Origin: Sphingomonas sp. R647
GTDB lineage: Bacteria; Pseudomonadota; Alphaproteobacteria; Sphingomonadales; Sphingomonadaceae
Assembly (NCBI RefSeq): GCF_020177055.1
Contig: NZ_JAIQXT010000001.1
Span: 744,001 to 808,000, forward strand
DNA: 64,000 nucleotides
Direction: 5' to 3'
Part shown: positions 8,811 through 15,677 of the stretch, piece by piece
Position numbering within the stretch: the first letter of the stretch is position 1
Layout: each line of letters begins with the position of its first letter
Notes under the pieces: generated by a model
What the model saw: the letters and a program-made list of their open reading frames with translations, nothing else
Databases searched by the model: none
What the model was told of the DNA's origin: nothing
Position numbers and translations under genes: made by a program

Positions 8811-8836
8811 TTCGCCGCAGGCAATGCTGCGGTTAC
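8811..8836 (-). promoter_or_regulatory. SigF-type promoter for bufA2-bufB-bufC
   Basis: On the minus strand GTAACC (8836-8831) is followed after exactly 16 bases by CGAA (8814-8811). This matches the GTAACC-N16-CGAA promoter described for Caulobacter SigF. It ends about 50 bp upstream of the bufA2 start. Confidence 0.82.
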
Positions 8837-8867
8837 AGCCGCAACATTTTTCATCCGGCTGTAACCG
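8830..8867. repeat. Inverted -35 elements of the divergent bufferin promoters
   Basis: CGGTTACAGCC (8830-8840) and GGCTGTAACCG (8857-8867) are exact reverse complements, 16 bp apart. They contain the -35 boxes of the two divergent SigF-type promoters plus identical flanks, so both polymerases start back to back from a symmetric site. Confidence 0.8.
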
Positions 8868-8886
8868 CCGCCCCGACCCCGGCGAA
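8861..8886 (+). promoter_or_regulatory. SigF-type promoter for bufA1-doxX-sigF-nrsF
   Basis: On the plus strand GTAACC (8861-8866) is followed after exactly 16 bases by CGAA (8883-8886), the same architecture as the promoter facing the other way. It lies about 56 bp upstream of the bufA1 start. If the downstream sigma gene is read from it, the system autoregulates. Confidence 0.82.
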
Positions 8887-8942
8887 TGAGGGGCTGTGCC
8901 GATCCGCAGCGTCGGCATCCTCAAACCCCGGAGACGATGACC

Positions 8943-9227
8943 ATGAATGCTTCCACCCTCGCCCGCATCGCCGGGCTCGCCGCGACCGCCGGAATGGCCG
9001 CCGCGCTCACTGCGCCCCCTGCCGCTGCGCAGAAACCGCCGATGGAGAAATGCTACGGCATCGCGAAGGCGGGCCAGAATGACTGTGCGGCTGGCCCAGG
9101 CACCAGCTGCGCCGGCACGTCGACCCGCGACTATCAGGGCAACGCCTGGAAACTGGTCGCGAAGGGCAGCTGCGAGAAGACCAAGACGCCCAAAGGCGCT
9201 GGTTCGCTGACCCCGGTCAAGCGCTGA
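8943..9227 (+). CDS. bufA1: BufA1-type bufferin precursor (DUF2282)
   Basis: 94 residues. A Sec signal peptide (about 1-29, ending A-A-A-Q) precedes a short domain with four cysteines (37, 48, 56, 77) in the DUF2282 pattern [18 protein letters not shown], then T-S-C-A-G-T-S and G-N-A-W-K-x-V-x-K-G-S-C. DUF2282 proteins are now known as BufA1-family bufferins, copper-binding modified periplasmic peptides. Two in-frame ATGs exist (8937 and 8943); GGAG at 8930-8933 is better spaced for 8943. It heads the plus-strand operon with doxX, sigF and nrsF. No bufB/bufC is on this strand, so modification would rely on the divergent enzymes or on genes outside the window. Confidence 0.9.
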   Translation: MNASTLARIAGLAATAGMAAALTAPPAAAQKPPMEKCYGIAKAGQNDCAAGPGTSCAGTSTRDYQGNAWKLVAKGSCEKTKTPKGAGSLTPVKR

Positions 9228-9254
9228 CCCTTCGCTGAGAGACAGGACATCGAC

Positions 9255-9719
9255 ATGCAGCGCATCGCATCTTTATACGATCGGGTGGTGACGCTGCTTG
9301 CCTCGCGGACGGCAGAGAGCGTTGCGCTGCTAATGGTGCGGGTCGCGCTCGCCGGAATGTTCTGGCGCGCGGGCCGCAGCAAATTGGTCGAGGGGAGCTG
9401 GTTCGAGATCAGCGACGCCACCCGCTATTTATTCGAATATGAATATGCTGCGGTGCCGCTACCGCCCGACATCGCCGCGCCGCTGGCGACTGCGGGGGAG
9501 CATCTGTTCCCTGCGCTACTGCTGATCGGACTGGCCACGCGCCTGTCGGCGACCGCGTTGTTCGGAATGACGCTCGTCATCCAGTTTTTCGTCTATCCCG
9601 AAGCCTGGTGGACGACGCATATCCTGTGGGTCGCGCTGGCCATGATACTGATCGTCCGCGGCGGCGGCGCGCTGTCGCTCGATGCAGTCATCGGCGGTCG
9701 GCGGCCGAAGCGGGGCTGA
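9255..9719 (+). CDS. DoxX-family membrane protein of the bufferin operon
   Basis: 154 residues with four hydrophobic segments and the DoxX pattern R-V-A-L-A-G-x-F-W-R-A-G-R-S-K near residues 29-43. DoxX proteins commonly accompany DUF2282/DUF692/DUF2063 genes and are sometimes called BufD; a role in electron supply or peptide maturation at the inner membrane has been suggested but is not settled. It starts 27 bp after bufA1 with no hairpin between and is followed 24 bp later by the sigma factor gene. Confidence 0.85.
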   Translation: MQRIASLYDRVVTLLASRTAESVALLMVRVALAGMFWRAGRSKLVEGSWFEISDATRYLFEYEYAAVPLPPDIAAPLATAGEHLFPALLLIGLATRLSATALFGMTLVIQFFVYPEAWWTTHILWVALAMILIVRGGGALSLDAVIGGRRPKRG

Positions 9720-9743
9720 GCATGCGGGCACGGGAGGGCGGCG

Positions 9744-10274
9744 ATGATTGCTGATGAAGCCACCTTCGCGCGGCTGATGATCGCGTCGCAGGCGGGCGAC
9801 CGGCGCGCCTACACGGTGCTGCTCACCGAAGCGCAGCTCTGGCTGGAGCGCTATTTTCGCCGACGCGTCGCGCCAGCCCAGCTCGATGATCTGGTACAGG
9901 ACGTGCTGCTGGCGCTGCACGCCAAACGGGCGACCTGGGACGCTACGCGGGCGTTCCTCCCCTGGCTTGCCGCCATCGCCCGCTATCGCTGGATCGACCA
10001 TCTGCGCCGCGTGTACCGCGTCAGCGAGGGCGCGCTGGAGGATCAGGACTCGGCTGAGGACAGCGAAGAAGAGGCAGTCCTGGCGCGGATGAGCCTGGAG
10101 CGGCTGTTCGTCCACCTGCCCCAGCGCCAGTGCGAGGCGATCGACCTCGTCAAGATCAAGGGGCTGTCCGTCACCGAGGCAGCCGAGCGAAGCGGTCAGA
10201 GCGAAAGCCTGATCAAAGTCAACATTCATCGCGGATTGAGAAAGCTCTCCGCGCTCGTAGAAAAGGCCGACTGA
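9744..10274 (+). CDS. sigF: ECF sigma factor, SigF-like
   Basis: 176 residues. Region 2 lies at about 10-85 (D-D-L-V-Q-D-V-L-L-A-L-H, then F-L-P-W-L-A-A-I-A-R-Y-R-W-I-D-H-L-R-R) and region 4 at about 110-170 with the helix-turn-helix L-S-V-T-E-A-A-E-R-S-G-Q-S-E-S-L-I-K-V-N-I-H-R-G. The start has GGGAGG upstream. The next gene encodes its NrsF-type membrane anti-sigma 2 bp later, the standard arrangement for the Caulobacter SigF group, which responds to heavy metals and oxidants. It should recognise both GTAACC-N16-CGAA promoters at 8811-8886 and thereby its own operon. Confidence 0.92.
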   Translation: MIADEATFARLMIASQAGDRRAYTVLLTEAQLWLERYFRRRVAPAQLDDLVQDVLLALHAKRATWDATRAFLPWLAAIARYRWIDHLRRVYRVSEGALEDQDSAEDSEEEAVLARMSLERLFVHLPQRQCEAIDLVKIKGLSVTEAAERSGQSESLIKVNIHRGLRKLSALVEKAD

Positions 10275-10276
10275 CC

Positions 10277-10918
10277 ATGGACCGCCCGACGTCCCCCCTG
10301 ATTGCCCAGCTTGCCGAGGCGCTGGAACCCGTTCGTCCCATCCGGATGGCCCATGGCCTGGCGCTGATCGCGCTGGCGACCGCCGTGACGATCGCGGTCG
10401 TTGCGCTGGTGCAGGGCCTATGGTCCGGACCGGCGCAGGGGCAAGCGGCGGCGATCTTCTTCATCGCCAACGGCCTGATCGGACTGGTCGGGCTCGCCTC
10501 TGCACGCGCGGTGGTGCGGATGGCTGTGCCTCGGGTCGGCGCTCGGCGGGACGGCGCACGCTGGCTGCTCGCCGCGCTCGCGCTCCTGCCGGTGACCGCG
10601 CTGTTGTTCATGGCGATTGAGGGCAATCTGGCGGGGCATGAACACGCCGCCGACGGGCTTCACTGCTTCCTCTTCGGCACCGCGAGCGGACTGCTGGTCG
10701 CCGTTGCGCTGCTAATCTGGCTACGCCGCGGCGCACCAGTCGCGCCGAATGTCGCCGGACTTTATACCGGCATCGCCGCCGGCGCGCTCGGCAGCTTCGC
10801 CTGGGGCCTGTCCTGCCCGGTGGACACGATCGCTCATCTCGGCATCTGGCACGTCGCGCCAGTCGCGGTGTCGGCAACCATGGGACGGTTCATCGTCCCC
10901 CGCTGTATCCGCTGGTAA
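10277..10918 (+). CDS. nrsF: NrsF-type anti-sigma factor (DUF1109)
   Basis: 213 residues, six predicted membrane segments, full length for DUF1109/NrsF. Cysteines at 130 and 180 fall at almost the same positions as the two conserved cysteines of Caulobacter NrsF (131 and 181), which face the periplasm and are needed to sense metal or oxidant. Nearby histidines (H121, H123, H129, H187, H192) could help bind metal. The N-terminal cytoplasmic stretch would hold SigF. It begins 2 bp after the sigF stop, the last gene of the operon. Predicted behaviour: copper or a similar signal frees SigF to transcribe both bufferin operons. Confidence 0.9.
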   Translation: MDRPTSPLIAQLAEALEPVRPIRMAHGLALIALATAVTIAVVALVQGLWSGPAQGQAAAIFFIANGLIGLVGLASARAVVRMAVPRVGARRDGARWLLAALALLPVTALLFMAIEGNLAGHEHAADGLHCFLFGTASGLLVAVALLIWLRRGAPVAPNVAGLYTGIAAGALGSFAWGLSCPVDTIAHLGIWHVAPVAVSATMGRFIVPRCIRW

Positions 10919-10957
10919 ACGATCGCAGCAGCATCGGCGGTGAAACTTTGGATTGCT

Positions 10958-11473
10958 TTAGTCGTGGTCGACTGAGGAGCTGGGAGGCGGCGCGTCAATC
11001 AGGTCCGTAACGTTCAGTCGGGTGCGATCCTTTACGGTCTTTGAAACCGGATAGGTGGTGTAGTCGATCTCCATCGTCAGGAATGGCGCCATCGTTGCGT
11101 GGTAATGGCGGACATTGCGCGCAAAGATGCGCATCGCATAGTCGTTCGACCCGGACACGGCATCGCATGCGACGATGTTCGGGGTCGTCGCGACGATCGC
11201 CTCGAACTGACGGGCCGCCTCGGCCGTGCAATTGCGGAGGCTCGCCATCACGATGAACTGGCTGAGATTGCCTAGCCGTTCGATATCGATGTCCGCATGA
11301 TAGCCGCGGATGTAGCCCGCACGCTCCAACCGCTCGATCCGCATCGCGCAGGGGGTCGGCGACAGGCCGGTGATCTCGGCGAGCCTGACCTTGCTGATTC
11401 GACCGTCGTGCGCCAGCGCCGCGAGGATCTGAAGGTCGAGCGGGTCGAGCGGCGCGCAGGTCATCTCCCGCAT
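10958..11473 (-). CDS. Lrp/AsnC-family regulator (first of two)
   Basis: About 171 residues: an N-terminal winged helix-turn-helix (about 10-55; L-D-P-L-D-L-Q-I-L-A-A-L, then L-S-P-T-P-C-A-M-R-I-E-R-L-E) and a C-terminal RAM ligand domain. These proteins are feast/famine regulators that sense amino acids. The start at 11473 is uncertain: the ATG at 11464 overlaps the amidohydrolase stop as ATGA, and neither start has a convincing Shine-Dalgarno. It is last in the minus-strand D-amino-acid cluster and resembles the second Lrp gene at 15198, sharing L-S-P-T-P-C, A-G-x-I-x-G-Y-H-A-D-I and other blocks. The pair looks like an ancient duplication. Confidence 0.9.
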   Translation of the reverse strand: MREMTCAPLDPLDLQILAALAHDGRISKVRLAEITGLSPTPCAMRIERLERAGYIRGYHADIDIERLGNLSQFIVMASLRNCTAEAARQFEAIVATTPNIVACDAVSGSNDYAMRIFARNVRHYHATMAPFLTMEIDYTTYPVSKTVKDRTRLNVTDLIDAPPPSSSVDHD

Positions 11474-13080
11474 CGATGGCGCAGCACCATCCCCGCGCGC
11501 GCGCCGGTATGCCGGCCCTGATCCAGCGTCAGCACGCCGTTGACGATCACATCGGCGATGCCGGTCGCGGGCCGCATCGGCGCGGCCCAGCTCGCATGAT
11601 CCTCGACTGCCGCCGCGTCGAAGATGACCACATCGGCGCGCAGCCCTTCGCGGAGCAGTCCCCGGTCGCTGAGCCCCATGCGCTGCGCAGGCCATGACGT
11701 CATCTTGCGAACCGCATCCTCCAGCGACAGCACGCCCCGCTCGCGCACATAGTGGGCGAGCACGCGGGCGAAGGTGCCGTAGGAGCGCGGATGCGGCAGG
11801 CCCATGCCGTCGAGTTCGCCCAGCACCGCCGCCGCCGCGCCGTCGCTGCCGATGCTGATCCAGGGCTGGCGGATCGCGGATTCGATATCGCCCTCGTCCA
11901 TCACGAAATAGAGGGCGAAGGCGCGGTTGGGCAGCGCGGCGAGCAGGATATCCCATGCGGCATCGGCGGGGTCCTTGTTCAGCGCCGCGCCAATCTCGAC
12001 GAAATTCTTGCCGTGGAAGCGCAGCATGTCCGGCTGGTGCGCATTGGCAAGGACGATGTTCTGCCAGCCACCCGCCGCCTCGATCAGACTTGACCAGCCG
12101 GGGACCGATCCTGCGGCTGCCTCGCGCTTCAACTGAGCGCGCAGGGAAGGATCGCGCAGCTTGGCCAGGCCCGCCTCAAACCCTTGCGCGAACACATGCC
12201 CCGGCACCGTCCCCTCTAGTCCGGTTCCAGCAGCGGTATAGGGATAGAGGTCCGCAGCGACGTCCACCCCGCGGTCGCGCGCGGCGGCGATGCGGGCGAT
12301 CGCCTGCGGCATCAGCGTGCCCCAGCCGGGGGCATAGGCGGCCTTCAAGTGGAAAATCTCAACCTTGGCGCCGCTGTCCTCGCCGATCCGGATCGCCTCA
12401 TCGACGCTGTCCAGCAGGCGCGCGCTCTCGTCGCGCATATGGGTCGCGTAGAAGCCGCCGCATTTTGCAGCGACCTTGGCGAGTGCAACCAGATCCTCGG
12501 TCGCGTGGAAGCGGTCGGGCGGATACATCAGCGCGGTGCTGATCCCGAACGCGCCCGCCTGCATCGCGCGATCGACCAGCCCGCGCATCTGCTCAAGCTG
12601 GGCCGGGGTTGGTGCGCCCGCGCCGTCGCCCATCACCGCAACCCGCGCCTGGGTCGCGCTGTAATAGGTGCCGAAATTGACCGCGATCCCGCGCGTTGCC
12701 AGGTCGTCGAAGTAGCGCGGGATCGCGTCCGCCGGGACCGGCGTGCCCCCTTCCCCCCCGATGAGCGTCGTCACGCCCATCCGCAGCTTGTTCTCAGCCG
12801 CGCCGTGCGCGAGCAACACGCTGCCCGACTGATCCATCATGTCGATGAAGCCGGGGGCAACGTAGCGACCGGTCGCGTCGATCTCCTTCGCACCGCGCGC
12901 GGTGATGAGCCCGATCTTCGCGATCCGGCCATCCTTGATGCCGATATCCGCGCGGACCCACGGGTTACCCGCCCCGTCGAGCACGCGGCCGCCCCGGATG
13001 ACGATATCATAGGCCGGAGCCGGTCCCGCACCGAGCAGGAGCAGGGCCGCGCCACTCGCTGCGATCCGCCGCCACTTCAT
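11461..13080 (-). CDS. D-aminoacylase-like amidohydrolase, exported
   Basis: 539 residues. A signal peptide (about 1-23) suggests the periplasm. The amidohydrolase barrel starts with V-I-R-G-G-R-V-L-D-G-x-G-N-P. The family's usual H-x-H after P-G-F-I-D is replaced: residues 81-84 read M-M-D-Q. Later ligands remain: Y-A-T-H-M-R, F-H-L-K and the D of S-I-G-S-D-G. In N-acyl-D-amino-acid deacylases the essential zinc uses the later sites, so activity remains possible, but the Cys of G-N-C-G is Glu here (G-G-E-G-G). The start overlaps the dgcA stop as ATGA. It may deacylate N-acyl amino acids made by DgcN/DgcA; substrate not proven. Confidence 0.85.
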   Translation of the reverse strand: MKWRRIAASGAALLLLGAGPAPAYDIVIRGGRVLDGAGNPWVRADIGIKDGRIAKIGLITARGAKEIDATGRYVAPGFIDMMDQSGSVLLAHGAAENKLRMGVTTLIGGEGGTPVPADAIPRYFDDLATRGIAVNFGTYYSATQARVAVMGDGAGAPTPAQLEQMRGLVDRAMQAGAFGISTALMYPPDRFHATEDLVALAKVAAKCGGFYATHMRDESARLLDSVDEAIRIGEDSGAKVEIFHLKAAYAPGWGTLMPQAIARIAAARDRGVDVAADLYPYTAAGTGLEGTVPGHVFAQGFEAGLAKLRDPSLRAQLKREAAAGSVPGWSSLIEAAGGWQNIVLANAHQPDMLRFHGKNFVEIGAALNKDPADAAWDILLAALPNRAFALYFVMDEGDIESAIRQPWISIGSDGAAAAVLGELDGMGLPHPRSYGTFARVLAHYVRERGVLSLEDAVRKMTSWPAQRMGLSDRGLLREGLRADVVIFDAAAVEDHASWAAPMRPATGIADVIVNGVLTLDQGRHTGARAGMVLRHRCGR

Positions 13081-14081
13081 GCCGGCCAGCCCCACAGCGC
13101 GGGCGGACACGACGCCAGGCCATTGACGTAGCTGACCGATGGCTCGCGGTCGCTCTTCAGGAAAATCGGACCGTCCAGATCGACGATGTCGCAAAGCTGA
13201 CCCAGCACAAAGGCAGGAGCCATGGCGAGGCTCGAGCCGACCATGTTGCCGACCATCACGTCGAGACCGTGCAGCCGCGCCGCGTCCGCCATCGCCAGCG
13301 CGTCGGTCAGGCCGCCGCATTTGTCGAGCTTGATGTTGACGACGCTGAACCGCCCGACCAGCCGAGGGATGTCGCCGACCGTCAGCACGCTTTCATCCGC
13401 TGCGACCGGGATCGGGCATTTGATGCCGTCCAAATCGGCCTCGCGTCCGCGCCGCACCGGCTGTTCCAGCAGCGACACGCGCTGCTCGACCAGCATGCTG
13501 ATGAGCGGCACCAGATCGTGGCGCGCAAACCCCTGATTGCCATCGACGCCGAGCCAGGCATCAGGCCGCGCGGCGCGGATCGCGCGCACCCGCGCGCTGT
13601 CGAGCGGCACGTCGCCGGTCAGCTTGATCTTGATGTGCCGGACATCGGCATAGGATGCCGCGCGGGCAGCCATGGCGTCGGGCTCGTCGGCGCTCAACGT
13701 GAAGGTGGTGGCGAGCGGCCGGGGCGTTGGGACGCCAGCAAGCTGCCATACGGGTTGCCCGCTACGCTTCGCCTCCAGATCCCACAGCGCCGCGTCGACT
13801 GCATTGCGCGCGCCGCCCGGCGGCATCGCCGCGCGCAGCCTGTCGCGGCTCACCCCGCGCTCGATCAGGTCGCGCTGGGCCTGGATCTGCGCGATCATCC
13901 GTTCCGGGGTTTCGTCGAGATAATAGACGCCCGACGCTTCACCACGACCGACATGCTCGCCATCGGTGAGGGTGACCACGACGACGTCCTGTCCGTCGAA
14001 GACATAGCCCGCGATGCGGAACGGCTCGACAAAGGGAAAACTCTCGACCGCGATATGCAGTGTGCAGCGCCGCTCAGTCAT
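13077..14081 (-). CDS. dgcA: DgcA-like N-acetyl-D-glutamate racemase (enolase superfamily)
   Basis: 334 residues of the muconate-lactonizing/dipeptide-epimerase branch. Catalytic residues are all visible: K151-x-K153 (HIKIKLTG), metal ligands D180 (DGNQGF), E206 (LLEQP) and D229 (AADES), and the opposite base K254 (NIKLDKCGG). Beside a DUF1611 protein it matches the DgcN-DgcA D-glutamate pathway, where DgcN acetylates D-Glu and DgcA racemises N-acetyl-D-Glu to N-acetyl-L-Glu. Its ATG at 14081 lies inside the dgcN 3' end (8-base overlap) and its stop overlaps the amidohydrolase start, so the three are translated as a unit. An L-Ala-D/L-Glu epimerase is the main alternative. Confidence 0.85.
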   Translation of the reverse strand: MTERRCTLHIAVESFPFVEPFRIAGYVFDGQDVVVVTLTDGEHVGRGEASGVYYLDETPERMIAQIQAQRDLIERGVSRDRLRAAMPPGGARNAVDAALWDLEAKRSGQPVWQLAGVPTPRPLATTFTLSADEPDAMAARAASYADVRHIKIKLTGDVPLDSARVRAIRAARPDAWLGVDGNQGFARHDLVPLISMLVEQRVSLLEQPVRRGREADLDGIKCPIPVAADESVLTVGDIPRLVGRFSVVNIKLDKCGGLTDALAMADAARLHGLDVMVGNMVGSSLAMAPAFVLGQLCDIVDLDGPIFLKSDREPSVSYVNGLASCPPALWGWPA

Positions 14082-15090
14082 GGGGGCGCCCCAGGATCGA
14101 CGCGACCGCGCGGTCCATCGATGTGCGCATCGGGTCAAAGGCCGGAACCCCCATCTCCTCGCTGGCGCGCGCGAGTGCATCGGCACAGGCAGCATCGTCC
14201 AGTTGCGCGGTGTTTAGGCTGACAGCCCCCAGCCGCGCCGCCGGATTGGTCACCCGCGCGGCGGCAAGGCAAGTCTCGGCGACCTCGGTCAGCGAACGCA
14301 GCGGGAATCCGGTCATCGAGTGGAAATGCGTGCGGCCCGGCTCGTGGCACAGCACCAGCACATCGGGCTGTGAGCCATGGATGATCCCCAGCGTCACCCC
14401 GGCGAAAGCGGGGTGATGGATCGCCCCCTGCCCTTCGATCACGTCCCAATGATTCTCGTCGGCGTCGGGCGAGAGCGCCTCAGCTGCGCCGGCGATGAAA
14501 TCGGAAACCACCGCGTCCATCGGGATGCCCGCACCTGCAATGATGATCCCGGTCTGGCCAGTCGCGCGGAAATCCACGTCCGCACCGGCGTCACGCAGCG
14601 CCCGCGTCAGCGCCAGCGCGGTGTATTTCTTGCCGAGCGCGCAATCGGTGCCGACGGTGAGGACGCGCCTGCCCGTGCGCTTGCGGCCGGTTGCGGTCGT
14701 GATGCCGGCGGGCGGCACGCGGACGTCGATCAATCGCGCGCCTGCCGCCTTCGCAGCATCCGCCAGGCCGGGAACGTCCGCGAGCCGCGTGTGCATCCCG
14801 CTGACGATGTCGAGCCCGCCGCGCGCCGCCGCGATCAGGGCAGCATGCCACGCCGCCGGGATCTGCCCGCCGACCGGCGCGACCGCGACGACCAGTGAAC
14901 CCGCGCCTTGTCGGACCGCCGTCGCGACATCGAGGTCGGGCAGGCCCAGGTCCGCCGCCTGGTCGCTCAGCCGAAACTGGCCGAGACATGCGTCGCGCGC
15001 CCAGTCGCGGATGCCAAAGCCGGTCTTGGCATGGAGCGGCTTGGCGACGTCGCCGACGAATAGGACATAGGGTTTGCGCAGTTCGATCAT
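14074..15090 (-). CDS. dgcN: DgcN-like D-glutamate N-acetyltransferase (DUF1611)
   Basis: 338 residues, full length for DUF1611. A P-loop-like segment GTDCALGKKYT (147-157) binds the nucleotide or CoA moiety in this fold; an N-terminal domain carries G-D-V-A-K-P-L-x-A-K-T-G. DUF1611 proteins that neighbour an enolase-superfamily racemase are the N-acetyltransferases of D-glutamate catabolism. The downstream dgcA overlaps by 8 bases. The 107 bp upstream separate it from the second Lrp gene and may hold its promoter. Substrate is inferred from neighbourhood, not from residues. Confidence 0.85.
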   Translation of the reverse strand: MIELRKPYVLFVGDVAKPLHAKTGFGIRDWARDACLGQFRLSDQAADLGLPDLDVATAVRQGAGSLVVAVAPVGGQIPAAWHAALIAAARGGLDIVSGMHTRLADVPGLADAAKAAGARLIDVRVPPAGITTATGRKRTGRRVLTVGTDCALGKKYTALALTRALRDAGADVDFRATGQTGIIIAGAGIPMDAVVSDFIAGAAEALSPDADENHWDVIEGQGAIHHPAFAGVTLGIIHGSQPDVLVLCHEPGRTHFHSMTGFPLRSLTEVAETCLAAARVTNPAARLGAVSLNTAQLDDAACADALARASEEMGVPAFDPMRTSMDRAVASILGRPHD

Positions 15091-15197
15091 GTCATCCCTC
15101 GACTAGAAGTTGCGCCAATTCAGCTAGTGCAAAGCGCCCCGCAATTGCGTCTGAATTGACCCGCCGAAACAGCAGCTTTCACTATCGGTCACGACGC

Positions 15198-15668
15198 TCA
15201 ACCCAGTAGCCCCGTCAGCGGAACGGCGTGCGGCGCACGCACCGACCGCGCGACCGGCAACAGCGTGCAGTCGATCCCAATCGCGTCCAGCGGCGCGAGC
15301 AACGCACGGCAATGATCTTCGTCGGACGCGTACAGCAACATCACGAAATCGACCGACCCGAACACCGCATCGCACTCGGCAATCTGCGGGATGGCCGCGA
15401 CCATTTCCTCGAACCGACGCGCGGCGTCCGGCGTCCATTCGCGGATGCTGACGGATACGGTAAAGCGGCTCAGCCCCGTGATCCGTTCGACCGAAATGTC
15501 GGCGTGATAACCCTTGATGAACCCCGCCGCCTCAAGCTTGGCGACCCGCGCGCCGCACGGCGTGGGTGACAGGCCGACCACCTTCGACAGGTCCGCCTTG
15601 GTCATCCGCCCATCGCGTTCGAGCGCCGCCAAGATCTTGACGTCGAGCCGGTCAATCGGGCGGCTCAT
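15198..15668 (-). CDS. Lrp/AsnC-family regulator (second of two)
   Basis: 156 residues with an N-terminal winged helix-turn-helix (I-D-R-L-D-V-K-I-L-A-A-L-E-R-D-G-R-M-T-K, then V-G-L-S-P-T-P-C-G) and a C-terminal RAM domain. It begins 9 bp after the M19-like peptidase stop and precedes dgcN by 107 bp, so it probably regulates the D-glutamate genes in response to an amino acid. It is related to the Lrp gene at 10958. Both flank the dgcN-dgcA-amidohydrolase block, an unusual duplication. Confidence 0.92.
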   Translation of the reverse strand: MSRPIDRLDVKILAALERDGRMTKADLSKVVGLSPTPCGARVAKLEAAGFIKGYHADISVERITGLSRFTVSVSIREWTPDAARRFEEMVAAIPQIAECDAVFGSVDFVMLLYASDEDHCRALLAPLDAIGIDCTLLPVARSVRAPHAVPLTGLLG

Positions 15669-15677
15669 CGACAGGGA

